Assembly (NCBI RefSeq): GCF_000327385.1
Contig: NW_008707205.1
Span: 382,495 to 446,494, forward strand
DNA length: 64,000 nt
Direction of reading: 5' to 3'
Source: Lottia gigantea
Lineage: Eukaryota > Mollusca > Gastropoda > Lottiidae
How positions within the stretch are numbered: the stretch's first letter is position 1; each line of letters opens with the position of its first letter. The notes under the pieces are model-generated. The model saw nothing but the letters and a program-made list of their open reading frames with translations, ran no database searches and was not told where the DNA came from. Shown here in pieces: positions 10,840 to 25,800 of this stretch. The position numbers and the translations under genes are program-made.

Positions 10840-13800
10840 GTAAGTTGAATCCTAAAATTTGATCAGCCCTGTTGTTAGGGTGGGGTCCAAGAAGGCTGTG
10901 CCCCAGCAAGTGATAATTAAGTGACGGCAAACCATCTTTGGGTCGATATTGATTCATTTGCATTGTCTTCTTACAAAGCCTAAAAGATAAACGTTTTGAT
11001 AAGTTGTTTGGTGCCTCAAAAATTTTTTTCTATCTTTTCAGAGATATGGACATGACACAGAAAACCTACAACATCTAGCCTTACAGTTAGGTTGTAAAGC
11101 TAGAAGTATCCATAATGAAGTTCAGGCCCATTGTGGTGAAAATGATATCAACAAAGCCAATGTTCATCATTCTTCTCATCATAATAAACGACTGTCCATC
11201 TCTGTTCTATCAGGCATTGCTGATCTTCTGACAACGCTGAAGAACCTCATATCCTGGCTCGATAGGTAGGCCTTCCATTTTCACTTTCAATACACTGGGT
11301 ATGCTCCCCATTCTGAGAACAATCATTCTGTTGACCTTATAATTTATACTAGAGACTCATTTATGTCAATAAAATAAGCATTCCCAGCAAGCAGAATAAA
11401 AATTACTATAATCGTGTCTAAATTGTTCTAATAATTTGTCAAATGATTAAGGTCAATTTCTCTGTGATTTAGGTCAGAGCCAGTGCCTGCAAGCAGAGTA
11501 TTGTTTCCATAATCTTGCATCTAATTATAAATTATAAATACCTATTGCTCTGTGATCAAGGCCAGACTTTACAACTGTACAATATATAAGACTCAAGTTA
11601 TATAACTTGGAAAATAGGGTGTTCTATTTCTATTTTCTGTCAGAAATCAATCAACTTTGATGGTTTATTAGGTCTGCTCAGATTTTACTTCATACTCAGC
11701 ACTTCAATCTTAAAATTTAGAAAGAAGTTAATTTAGAAGGTTGATGTTCAAGCATTACTGTTTTTTTTTTTTCAGAGCACCATTTGAAGGAATATATGAT
11801 CTATGTTTATTAAGGAATACTATATTAAAGAATGGTATAGGATTAGTAACTATTTCTCAGAGAGATTCACAAATTTCTGATGCTGAGGAACTAATTATGA
11901 AAGATGTAAGTAATTATTACATTGGTGTTAGTAATTTGTATTTTATTGACGGAAAAACTAAATCACAAAATTGGTCTATGGGCATTTGTATGTCAGCTTT
12001 ATAATAGGTTTTATTGTAGCCAGTTGGTTATCTTCAAAATCTAAGAGAAGATAAACGTTTTTGTTTAATTCTATACATATCTTTGTGAAGTCAACTATAT
12101 CACATTATTTTTGTGTTGTTAAGATAACTCTGCCTAAAAATTGTATGTAATAGAAGTGTTTTGCTAAACTCAAAACTGCAGCTTTTATTACAACAATAGT
12201 CCTTCTCAGAAATGTCCATGATCCCAATATTGTTATATAGAGATGGCTTTACGAAATCTTTTGAATTGTATTTCCCTTTTTTTTGTGTGGCACATGTGAT
12301 GGTTGTTCCATAAAGCTGTGTTTTTACATTTTCATCTAGTGGCACTTGATCAGGATGATTAACAAGAAAGACAAACGTGCATGGGAGAAAGATCGCAAGA
12401 TTTCAACTATTGATTTGAGCTGCATAACACATATATCTATATATGCAAGTGCAGTGGCTTAATGCCATTTAACCCTTTCAACATTAGCAGTAAACTGGTC
12501 CTCCATTCCATCTAAAGCTTGGCATTGAAGGAACGGGTTTGGGCTATTGTCCCCTTGGCATTGATTGATCGAAATTCACGTCATACCTTACAGTAATGTC
12601 ATTGGGGTTCCAAGTAGTCAACGCTAAATAAATGACGTCTCGCTAAATCCCACGGTCAATATTTTGACCTGTTGTTAGTTTAGGGATAAGCGAACACAAC
12701 AGGGTACCAATTAAAACTAGCAGCTGCTATACAGGCAAAGTTACTATGATATATATCAGAGGGCCAATGAAGCAGCCATTACTAAGTGACGTAACAAAAA
12801 CATTATTATCATACACTTTAAGTCATTTACTTGGTGTTCAGGGTATATTTTATTTTATTGAATTCACACTCTGTGTTCAAAGGATTAAAAACTTTAAAAT
12901 ATCGTTGATTTCAGTGTGGTGTATTAGCTGATATTTGTGATGGATTAGTTACATCTAGTAAAGATCCATTAGTAGTTCAACCAGCATCATTAGAACTAGC
13001 TACCATTAGAAAAAAACCTGGCGAGGAATTGGTATGTGTTTTACAAACAAATTTAAAAAAACTTATACTAATTCTGTTTGATTATATGATTTAATAGAAT
13101 CTTATCTTCATTTGAGACCTCCCCCTGTCAGTGATGCAGGTAAGAGGGTCTGACATGGAAAAAGCGTCTAGTCGTTCGGATGGGACAATAAACCGAGGCC
13201 CTGTGTGCTACAGGCTATGCACGTTAAAGATCCCTCGACAGTTGGAAATTGTAAAAGAGCAGGCTAATGCTGCTGTCCTGGAAAAATTTCCCTCATCGCA
13301 CCCTGCATGGCGTTGCCGTCTTCATTAGCCAACATGGTGCAGAAAAGTAGGACGTAATACTCCATTCATTTCCTTTGATTTGAAACCTGTAATTATTGCT
13401 ATGCCTGCCATTTTAAAGATAATGTTTGATTACTTATATTTATTATCCTGTCAGAGTTCATGTCATTATTTCAGGGCATGCATATACAATCATCTTACTA
13501 TGGTACACATGTTCTTAGTGGAGTTAAAGATATGGTAAGTATCATATTTACTTTTTCGATGAAATAAAATGACCATTTTCAAGCATGCATACATACATAT
13601 GTTGAAGAGTTAAAGTGAGATCAAATAATTGTTGGAATATTTGAAAATTTGAAGAATTCTTGGCGGTGTAAGACCCCGTTAAAATTTGGCAGGGTGAAGA
13701 ATTCTAGGCGGGGTTACCGGGTTTGGATGTGAAGTTTGCCCGGGGTGAGATTGTGGGTGGAGTTTGGGGTTTTTTTTGTGCGTCTGGGTGATGGGGAAGG

Positions 13801-16800
13801 CTAGTGTGAGGGAGGAATGAGACCAGATAGGCCAAACTGGCTATTTTTTCTTTGAATTCAATACATTACGGCAAGAGTAAAACAAAATTGGGGGAGTTTT
13901 CTTGATATAAATGGATGTAAATGTTTTTGAAATCTAAAATGTTTAATTGAATTTGAATGAAGCATTCTTACTTTGATCAGATTGTGAAGAGGTTTATGAT
14001 TTGTATTTTTCAGTCACCAGCTGATTTATGTAGAAAGATAGAGAAAGGTGATGAAGTTATTCAAGTCAACAATCAAACAGTGGTAAGTATTATTTATATC
14101 ATATTGTCACTCCCAGCATTATCAGTTTATTAGACACACACAGGCAAATATACAAAAATAGAAATTTGTTTAAAAAATTGGAAATACAAATATATGGAAA
14201 GGTCCCCAGACCCAAAAGTTTTCCTCTATTACGCTCAGCGATAAAGGATTTTGCTCTAGACAGCTTTCTATGGTAGCTGTTACTTTGCAAAACATTGTAA
14301 TATAGAGATAATATTTTATTTGAAACTAACTTAGTATCAATATTTGAACGATATCTCTCAAGTCGCTATCATATTCTTATGACTTTTTGTCAAAACAATT
14401 CAGTGCATACATTAGGACATATTTGTCATGAACAAAAAAGCAGGCTTCCGTCAACCTGGTAACTATTAGCAACTGAAGGCAACAAACACAAAAGCATCAG
14501 GCTTTTAACTGGTTGCTTTCATATTTATGTGTATTTCAAAATCTAAACTTTGAAATTACCATTTACCTTTTGTTTTTAGCTTGGTTGGCCTCTCAAGAAA
14601 CTTGTGAACACTCTAAAAGAAAAGCCTAAAGAAGTAGTCTTACTTCTTAAGAAAAGACCAAGACATATAAGTCCTTATGGTACCTTACCTAATCGTAATA
14701 ATAACAGAAACAAAGCACAAGTTGCCACTCTACCCAAATCATTGAAGAAAAGACGTTCTCGAGATGGTGAAAAACCACAGCGGCCATCTTTACAGGAATA
14801 TGTTGCTGTTGATGAGCCAAATGAGGAAAATAGGTAAGTTGTTTGAATTTTAGACAAAGACTTTGTGTCAGTTCCTGAAGAATTTTGTAATGGTAAAAAT
14901 TTTTAGGGATACAAATACACATTTGTTTATATTGGTGTCTGCACCCATGTCCATCAGTCTAAATTGCTTGTTACAGATTTTAATCAAACTTGGTTAAGTT
15001 GTTTTTATTATCACCCAAAGAGGAACCCTATTGAAATAAAAAATCCCATCTAAGTTTTTGCTTGTAGAAGGCATAATTCTAAACCAATTGTTTATTATCA
15101 CCAAAAGATGAGCCCTATCAAAAATCAACACTATTGCGAGATATATTTTAGTTTGCCCAAATGTTCTGATTTAAAAAGAAAGCAGGCAGTGGGCGTATAT
15201 TAACTTACCTGGCAAGCTATCTTTGTTAATAGATTTTTATACGCCCACATGAAATGGGGGCGTATATTGCTGTCATCCATGTCTGTCCGTCCACAATTGC
15301 TCGTAAACACTCTACAAGACACAATTCTTGACAAAACTTGGTTTGAGTGTTCGTAATCACCCAAGGATGAACCCTATCGAAAATCAGAAAAATCGAAAAA
15401 TATGTAGTATAAGTTATTGCCCTTGTTCTTGAAAACGCGTTCAATTTTTAGCTTGTAAACACTGTAGAAGGGACAATATTATTTAGTATGGCCTCAAAAA
15501 GTTCAAAATAAATGTATGTCTGAAGGTTGAATATTTCATACTGGTAATTGTTACTGTACTGCCAAATATTTTTATTTAAGATCAAAGCTGCCAGTGGGCG
15601 TATAGTACCTTGCCTGGCAAGCATAATTTTCAGAACCTTTTTGATCCAGTTCATGATAAGGACATTAGTTTACTCTTCAACAACAGTGAACTCCTATTTG
15701 AATTTTTTCTCTGATTTCGAACATATTGAAAAAAAATATTTTAATACAACAACATGCTCTTGTACTGGTTTGATTTTGAGTGGTTTTGAAATTTATCATG
15801 AATTAACTACACTTTTTCCCCAGAAATTTACCATAAGAAATTACCAAGATTTTCGAATGAAACTCATCCTGTAAAATTGGGCTTCAAAATTTTTTGGTGA
15901 ATGTGTTAATCAAACCAAGACATTTAGTTTGTTTACACTTTTGTTTGAGTTATCTACTGTAATTATTTACATCATCCCAATAGACCTTATTCCATCCTCG
16001 GTTTTGAGACACTGAAAGCGAGGTTCATAATGCAAATTACGTCATCCATTGATAAGATGGCAACGTCATATGAATGAATAGTCAATTTGACATCACTAAA
16101 CACCCAATCAACAGTGAGAAAAGGGACCTAAATCTGCCCTTTCTGGTTTTAAAGACGTCAAGGTGGTAATTTTTCTGCAGTGAAACGCTGTTACCTTTGT
16201 TTGTTTGCGTTGTGAGCCTCATTCTGGATCCAATATGGCCGTCGCGTGAATAAGTTGTATATCTGTACAATTGTTGTGTTGGTCTTTCCTGGTGACGCAA
16301 TATAACAACCAATATTTTTTTTTGATCCTAAAGAAAGTGGGTGAGCAGTTTTACATATGAGCAAATATTCTAAAAATAAACTGACTTGATTTACACTCAT
16401 CATCCACTCAAGTATTGATTCATATCTAAAACAATGTATACTATAAATACCCTTTCATTTCCTTATTTCACTTGATAATTGAAAACACCATTTTAATTGT
16501 GAATAACATCCTTCCTGATTTAGTCATAATTTCAATCAGAATGAATTTTGTTGTCATTAAAGTGACAGGTGCCCCATTCTTTTTGACCAATTATACTTTA
16601 GTCTCAGAAACAAAATTTTTAAAGCTTAGCCAATCATTAATAGTGTTCACAGCTCAGCGTCAAATTTTGAGCCTCCAAATCCATGCGTGTCAAAAATTAT
16701 CTGCGTGTGAATGTTGAAATAACATCTCATCAATTTAAGATACTCGGTCATATATAGAAAAGACATATATCGAAATTGTGAGTAAAATTCCTAGTTTGAA

Positions 16801-19800
16801 GTGTTTTTAAAGGAATCATGTGATTTTTGTACATTTCTAGTACTTCTAAAGACTATTAACATATATTCAAGACTCAAATCAACCCACTTAAATGGCGCAT
16901 CTGTCCCTTTAAGGAGAAAGTCTGTTGAATGTTGAAGTGAAGAGATTAACTCTAATAAGGAATTTCAATTTTTTTTCATCACAATAGTTGTCAAAGCTTT
17001 CAATGGGTTCAAGGCGTAGTGAAATCAAGATTGAAAAATTTGATAATCAATTTATCACAGCAAATTTTAATTTTGGCAAATCAAGTTCAATTTTGTTTCC
17101 CAATCCGTAAGAATTCGGTTGCAGTTCAAAATATTCCAGTTGTAGATTTTAGATCGATCTTGCCGATGAGGTTAGTTCCTTAAGGTTACCACTTAATTGA
17201 AACCCTGTTAATTTATTGTTTATTGTTGTGTTTATACAAATTTAAAGTAATTGATGGTGAGTAATATTAATAATAATATGCTGATAAATACATAAAACTT
17301 TAACTGATTTGTGGAAAAGATAGATGTTATAAGTTATATTTGAAACAGATAACTAATGATTATTATCTCAAATGTGATAAACATGTAGGAAAAGGTTTAT
17401 AGAAGATAGAAAGATAACCTATATTATTATATATAACCTGATTATATAGGATGAAAATATCTTCATTTCAGTATTAAAAAAAACTCTTGAAATGCATTGT
17501 TGTCCTTCTGAAGTGCAAAATGAAACACAATGAACATAAACCCTATATTTTTTATTATACAATCACTTTTGAAATAGTCTTCAGAAGTACTAGAAATGTA
17601 TGAAAATTGCATAATTCCTTAAAAAATACTTCAAACTAGGAATTTTACTCATTATTTCTATATAATTATGTCTGTTATATATATCACAGAGTATCTTAAA
17701 ATGACGAGTCATCATTTCAAACGCAGATAATTCTGGACTATACATATATTTCAAAGCTCAAATATCAATGATGTGCTGTGTACACTATTATTGTTTGGCT
17801 TAACTAAGCCACGACTAAGGTATGATTGGTCAAGAAAATGGCGCGTCTGTCCCTTTAAAAAAAAATTGCCAAAATTTGGGTCATTTTGTTGCAGACAGGT
17901 CCACTTTAAAGTTACAATAATAGACATTGTCTACATTGAGGAAGTAAATAGTCAATTAAAATACAAGCGAATTTGATTTGCATACAATCCATATAAAGGC
18001 CTTTTGACGGTAATCATATCACTTGACACATTTGAATAGGTAGAGGAACTTGAATAATAATGCTAGTCTAAAAGGTAATTATTTTTATTTATGACTTACT
18101 ATTTGAATTGGTAGATCGTGTACAGGAATATTTTTTATAAAAAAAAGTTTACATGATTTTAATTTTTGGGTAAGGAAGAAAAAAAAGTTTTTGAATTAAT
18201 TTTCATTCAAACTTGAAAGATCCAGTTGATTGAACACAGTTTGCTAGATTATTTTTTATTGACTTTTGATTTGTAAGAACTTTTCATTTTATTTGAAATA
18301 AAAACCATATATGGTTAAAGTGTGAAAACATTATTTGGAAGTGGAGTTGTGTTCATATTTTCAACGTTATTTTTAACAATATCCCTGTGATAAGAGAATA
18401 TTTTATGAAAACTGGAGAATTTTTGCTGAGTGATGAGTGACAAAGTAAAGTTCTAACAAAGAATTTTGGAATGGTTCTTTGGCATGGCACAGATGCAGAT
18501 TTTGAGTTTTGATATGGTGACATATTGTTTGTAAGTTTTTGTATGATGATATATAGTATGTAAGTGTTAGTATGATGATAAATTGTATGTAAGTTTATGT
18601 ATGATGATATATCATATATGTATGTTTTTGTATGATAATAAATTGTTTGTAAGTTTTTGTATGATGATAAATTGTTTGTAAGTTTTTGTATGATGATATA
18701 TAGTATGTAAGTGTTAGTATGATGATAAATTGTATGTAAGTTTATGTATGATGATATATCATATATGTATGTTTTTGTATGATGATAAATTGTTTGTAAG
18801 TATTTGTATGATGGTACATTGTTTGTAAGTATTTGTATGATGGTACATTGTATGAAAGTTTTTGTATGATGATAAATTGTTTGTAAGTATTTGTATGATG
18901 GTACATTGTTTGTAAGTATTTGTATGATGGTACATTGTTTGTAAGTATTTGTATGATGGTACATTGTATGAAAGTTTTTGTATGATGATAAATTGTTTGT
19001 AAGTTTTTGTATGATGATGAATTGTTTGTAAGTTTTTGTATGATGATATATCATATGTAAGGTTTTGTATGATGATATATCATATGTAAGGTTTTGTATG
19101 ATGATATATCGTATATGTAAGTTTTTGTATGATGATATGTCGTATGTAAGTTTTTGTATGATGCTATATTATACCGGTATATATGTATTTTTTAGAAAAG
19201 TTATCACAAGTAAGTTATGGCAATATGTAAGTTTGTATATATAGGTTTTCCAATTACTACTTGGAAATTCTCCAAGTTAATTGACTTCTTGCCAAGTTTT
19301 GTCTACTTCCTTTTTTTGACTTTGATAGTGTTAATTTGGATTCTATGATTTCTACAACAGGTTTAAAAATTCAAGGACATTTCAAAAACTCTCTGTAGAT
19401 TGAAATTTTAAATTTGTGAAAACAATGGTATCTAAAGGTATTTTTATTGACGGACAGTGTACTTTAACTAACACAGGTGTTGATCTTGGCCTAAAGTATA
19501 AAGCCAAGTTAACCCTGTGAATATTCTAGATAGTAAACATTTTCAAATATAATTTTATATCATGCTGTATCAATTATAAATTACATCAACTGTAGATTTT
19601 ACTATTAGTTTGTTTCTGGAGTTTACTACACTACCAAAGTTGAATACCAAATGACCTAAAACCGAAGATGCATAACAATATTGTCAGATCATGGATGGAC
19701 AGAAACTAAACTCTCTCAAAATCTTTCTAATTGATAGCTCAAAACATGCTGTCAACATGTGTTTAGGATATAAAATCTTCATCAGGACTACTATTTGGAA

Positions 19801-22800
19801 TGTTTGTGGTAGACAAATGTTAAAGTAACCTCCCGCCATGATGAATAGTTTGAAATCTCTCAAACATTGTAACTATTAGAATGAAATATAGAAATTATGA
19901 CATCAACACAGCTTGAAATAGATTAAAAACAGAAGAACACAGTCAAATTTCACCATTAAAACAGAATAACACAGTCAAATTTCTGCCTTCCATTTTTTTA
20001 AGGCTTGACCAAAGTATTTTTGTGTTATGGAACTTCAGGTGCTATTTCTTAAATATTTGAATATTGATTTGTCATGAGTGCATTTAATCTTGTCAAATTT
20101 CATATTAATGAAAAAGTTTGATCATATACGTTTTTTGAAAAATGGAATAACTTAGAGAGTAACTGTTATGTAAGGAATGACTTAATGTTTGAATAAGTTA
20201 ACACTCCAACTTGGAATAAGATGAGTGCTGACTTTTAACGGGAATATGAGGAGTATTGACTTTTAAGAGGGAATAAGATGAATGCTGACTTTGATAGTGA
20301 ATAAGATGAGTGCTGACTTTTTTGGGGAATAAGATGAGTGCTGACTTTTAACGGGAATATGAGGAGTATTGACTTTTAAGAGGGAATAAGATGAATGCTG
20401 ACTTTGATAGCGAATATGAAGAAAGGAGTAGTATTGTAATTTGTAAAAGCATGAAAATTTTAATGACGATTTTTACAAAAATTGCTGCTGATTTGTTTTT
20501 AGTGAAAATCATGGCTTATTTTCTATGAAGACAACAGTCTAGGCCTTGAAATTGTTTGTCAGCCATTGATAGTAAATACAACTGTAGCAACACATGTGGA
20601 AAATGACAATTCATACAACACTTATGACATGTAAAACTTCCTTGATGTCAAATGTGGGTTTTTTGTGACAAATAATAATATATTTCATAGTTGAGAAATT
20701 ATGTATGTCAAAGTTAGACAATACATAGTTTTAAATATAGGAACATTATCACAATGTCTAAACAGGAAAATATTCAAAGGTTTGCATTGGATATAATATG
20801 ACAATTAGACAACAGAAAAGAACATGTCTTGACAATAAGATAACATGTCTGCAGACAGCATCTATCATCAGAAAATAGCATTTCTTGATAATTTGACATC
20901 AGAAAACAACATGTCTTGACATCAGAAAGGAGTGTGTCTTGACAATTAGACGGTATGTTTTGACAATTTGACATCAGAAAAGAGTTTGTCTTGACAATTA
21001 GAAGTTAGAAAAGAGTGTGTATTGATAATAAAGCATCAGAAAGGAGTATATCTTGACAATTTGACATCAGAAAGAGTATGCCTTGATAACAAGGCATCAG
21101 AAAAGAACATATCTTGACAAGTTTACATCAGAAAAGAGTATTCTTGACAATTAGTGGTTAAAAAAGAGTATGTCATGTCAATAAGGCATCGGAAAAGTGT
21201 ATGTCTTGACAATTTAACATCAGAGAAGAGTTTGTCTTGACAATCGGCCCTAGCTATAAATGGGATTGGGAAATCTTATTCCATGAGGTTTTGTCAGAGA
21301 CCGAACTGATAAATATAGTAATCTTTTAGACCATGATTAATGATCTTTCAAATGTATGAATGGTTTTTCTTTCCTATTATGTATAAAAGTATATGGCCTT
21401 ATGATAAAAGTAAAGAGAATGTTTGAATGAGTAATAGAAACTAAGAGTAAAAAGTTGTAAAATCTAGAAAGTTTGTAGTGATAAGGTTAAACTGTAATTT
21501 GAGTGAATTTATCAATAGTTTTATCACAAATTAAATGTTGTAGAAAATGTTAGATTTGATGGCAGATGATATTTTACTGGTTGAAAAGTTTTATCTATGA
21601 TTTATCCAGGTGAATTTGGTAACTTGATTCAACTTTTGTTTCATGTATATTATTTATCAGGAATTCTGAAATTAAGGATTTGTGTCAGAAATTCACCGCC
21701 AGGTGAGAATAAATTTCTATTTTTGGAGGATTTTGTGTCTTTTTGCTTTTCAATTTGAATTGTTGAAATATTAATCTTTAAGGGACAGGTAGGCCATTTT
21801 TTTGACAAATCATACTTTAGTCTCAGAAACTGGAATTTTTTATCTGAGCTAATCAGTAATAGTGTTCACAGCACACCGTCGAAATTTGAGTCTTCAAATC
21901 CACGTGTGTCCAGAATTATCTGTGTTTGAATGTTAAAATGACGACTCGTAAATTTAAGATACTCTGTGATAAATATAGAAAGAAAAGACATATATAGAAA
22001 TAGTGAGTAAAATTCCTAGTTTGAAGTAGTTTTGAAGTAATTATGCATTGTTTATACATCTCTGATACTTATGAAGACTATTTACATATATTCACAACTA
22101 AAATCAACCCCCAAAATGGTATATCTGTCCCTTTAAAACAAAAATGTTAGCTCATAAATCTTCAGTCCAAATAGTTTTAACTTGATAACCATTTTCAAAC
22201 AATCTCTTCTGAAAATTTTTTTTAAATTCTAAATAATGTCAACATCATAACATATGTTGAATTTGAGTACTAAAAGATTTGTTAGGGTTTTCATATGTTC
22301 AATTTGATGATCATAGAACCAAGAAACATTGTCAAAATACAACATCTTATGGTTGTGTAATACTGATTGATTTGTTGATAAACTAATCTATATGTACTTT
22401 CATGCTGATGAATTCAAATTCAGTACAAACCTCTTAAATTGATATACAGGTGTTATTCTTTAAGTACAGGTTAAATTATAAGAGTTATTAAAATAATACT
22501 ACGTCTTAGAATAAACTTGAAATTTAAAAATTTTAAACTTGGCCAATAAGAGCATATATTATGTAAGATATATATTCATCAGTAGATATACCTGGTGTCA
22601 TAAATACATAACAGGATCCTTATATAATCCGATAAATCCAAAAAACTTAATAAAAATACAATTAACTATTGAAAAACGTTAATATTATGATTAAGCGTTT
22701 TTCAATAATGACTTAGTTTTATGAATATTCCAATTTTTTAGATTTTACAGGGATTCTGTTGTAACTTTATCAGAATATGAAGCTTAAAGTCCCCAAAAAT

Positions 22801-25800
22801 GGTAATCTGTTTTTCTGGTTTGAATACATGGATTAGAGGCTAGATATAATAGTTTTTTCAGATTACAGCAAAATTATAATTGATGAAAATTTATTTTTTT
22901 TAGAGAAGGAACAGATGGTAATGATACAGATAATGATGTTTTCCGTAGTGGTTCAGAATCACCTCAATATACTCTACCAATAAACATAGACAATAAACAA
23001 CGTAGAGCAACAGTCAGTGGTGGATCACCTACATTAGAGCGGCCATCTTTAGTTATTGAAGACCTTGACCCTCCTACCCGACCTAAATCACAGGCCATCA
23101 ACGCTTTAGAAAGAAGTGCAGCATTAGCCGCTTTGAGTGCCACAGATAGTAGTTTGACTAATTTAGCTGCTCATAGAAAAGTGACTCGGATGAGATCTCA
23201 TGACCTACCAAAAACTAAAAGTAGTTTAACAGTACCAGATCAGTTTTCAGTCAGACCAGATACATTTTCTGTAGTTGGTGACGATCCTTTAACTAAGCCT
23301 ACTTCCGAAGGTCAGTATTTATTTGAATTCTACAATCCTGTCATAGGTTATAAATAATAACGTTGTATTTTCAATCTGGTTACACCCTGTCAGTGATGCA
23401 GGTCTGAAGGACTGATATGGAAAAAGGGTCAAGTCTTTCAGATGGGACAATAAACCGAGGTCCCATGTGATATAAGCTGTGCATGTTAAAGATCCCTCGA
23501 CATTTAGAAATCGAAATAGAGCAGGCTAATGCCTTTGTATGGCCAAAATTCCCTTAGTGCACACTGCATGGCGTTACTGTTCTTCATTATTATCAATTAG
23601 ATGCAGAAAAGTAGGATGTAAAAATCCTTTCATTTCATTTAAATTTTTAATTTGAATGCTAAAAGAAATTTTTTTGGGAAAATGGGATGTCTTGGGATTG
23701 TATTTTGTTTAAAAGAAATATTAGAATATGTTACATGTTAATTTCAAGGACATCCGGGAGGTTTACACGAACCAGAACTTTCAATCATTCATATGAAAAT
23801 ATAAAAAAAATCTTTTTATGGAGGACACAGCCATTAAGGTAGAAGCTAGCACAATTAGAATTTCTATAAGCATTAGCCAATATTTTCTTGTTTCAGATCC
23901 AAATAAAACACCAACCAGTAACTCTGGTATGAACGAGGATGTGACAGTGAGGAAAGAAAAAGGTGACCCAAAGAATCAGGAATTCCGTGTAACCAGACCA
24001 ACTCCTATTATATTGAACGTTCCAGAAACACCACCACAGCAACATCGTCTCTCCAAACAGAAAGTTCTAGATCGTGAATTGGCGTCTGATACCCCAAATA
24101 AACACGAACCACAACTCATGAAAATAAAAAAGTTAAATTCCTTGACACAATCTGACGTAGTGAGTATTTTTGATGTTTTGATTGATATTGTCTTATTTAA
24201 CTGAAATAACTTGTGTTAGGGTGTATTGAGACAAGTCTCAATGAAAGCACTGGCCAATAGATAAGCCTTGTGAAAGCCTGTTATGATGGGTACCTAGACA
24301 ACCATGGCTTCTTGGCTATGCATTCCTGTAAGCACTGTCATTTTTTGAAAATAAACCCTGGTCATGAGGAGGTCATCATGGTGTTAAATTCCATTTCGAA
24401 CTAACTTATTCACTTTGGGGTTGATTGATTGAAACACAATTTTCAATTACAATATGTCGATGATATACTGACAGCTATGGTCACTTGCAGACTGAATAAA
24501 TCTCATATACCCTGAACTTCAAGATATATATGGTATTAAACTTACATTAAACTCAGTAAGGACTTCTTCACTAGAGTTGTTGCTGGTGTTGAAAGAGTTG
24601 ATTAATGTACAGTACTTGTAATGTTGAACTTGTGCCCTGTTACTTTTTATTGGTTGCTGAAATTTTGTTACTTCAATAATTGTTATTTTCGTGATCAATA
24701 TTTGTTGGTAAATTTGAAATGATTATTATTTTAGGAGAATAAGAATTATGTTGAAAGTGAGGTAGATGGTAAAGGTGATATGGGTACTAAACATGTTGGC
24801 TTTACAGCTGATACTAAAGAAGACAAACAGCCCGAACCAGTCAGGTGAGTGAACATCATGTTTGAAGTGATTTATCAATACGCATTCACAGTTGCAATAA
24901 ATATTCTTGGAACAAAAAAAAAAAAAACAACATCCCTTCAGAAAGAAAAGGACAACACTGAGGTTATTAATATTCATGATGTCATGTGATTTTCAAACAG
25001 CCAATCAATGTGCTTCTTCATAGTCATTCGTATGAATAATATACAAGTGAATGCAACCAAGTGGTTGGTCAAATTTTATTTGTCTGTTTTCAGCTATACA
25101 CATATAGTAGTCGGTGGTGTTATACAAAAGATACCCAATGATCAGGCTATCTGTACAGAGGTAACTATAAACTGGCCAAGTTAACAATCTTTAAAAGAAT
25201 TAAAGAGGTTTTCTAAAATTTTTATGTATGAGGGGACACTGATAGGTAAACTCGTCCGTGGTTCCTGCACTTTCACTATAACAAAGCATTTTATGACGTC
25301 ATTAATGACCAATCACAGTTCTTATCTGATAAAGCATATGTTGCGATTAGTGACGTCATCAAACACTTTTTTGTGTGAAATTGCAGGATGTCTGATTGGT
25401 AATTTGAATGGTGCAATTGATGCTATCAGTGTCCCCTATAGTCTAAAAAATTTAGAAAACCTCTTTACAAACAGGCTTTACAACATTGCTGAAGCAATAA
25501 GGAAAATTAATACTTATATTTATATTTATATGACAATAGCAAAACCTGTAATAATATTTAAAAGCCTTTGCAATAGCTACGTCTTAAATACATACTGTAG
25601 ATCACAGATCAGTGTCCTTGATATGCATAAGTAGTTAAGGAAGCCTCTTTACAATCCGTTTAAGATTTAGATTTCTCAGGGAAGTGAATACATCATTGAA
25701 AATGAAATTGAATGTAGTTCAACTTCAATATTCAATTATTTCCATTTCCCAGTGATATCATCTTTATTAAATACTAGTCTAATCTTGTTATTAGAGACAG

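Noticed and set aside
15548-15874. 108-codon frame in CNK intron 8
   Set aside because: It has biased AT-rich composition and overlaps a dispersed repeat, with no protein similarity.
18353-19054. 233-codon minus-strand frame rich in Tyr, His and Thr
   Set aside because: It is a translation of the intronic minisatellite in CNK intron 8.
25224-25634. 136-codon plus-strand frame
   Set aside because: It spans a MITE with inverted ends and shows no recognisable domain.
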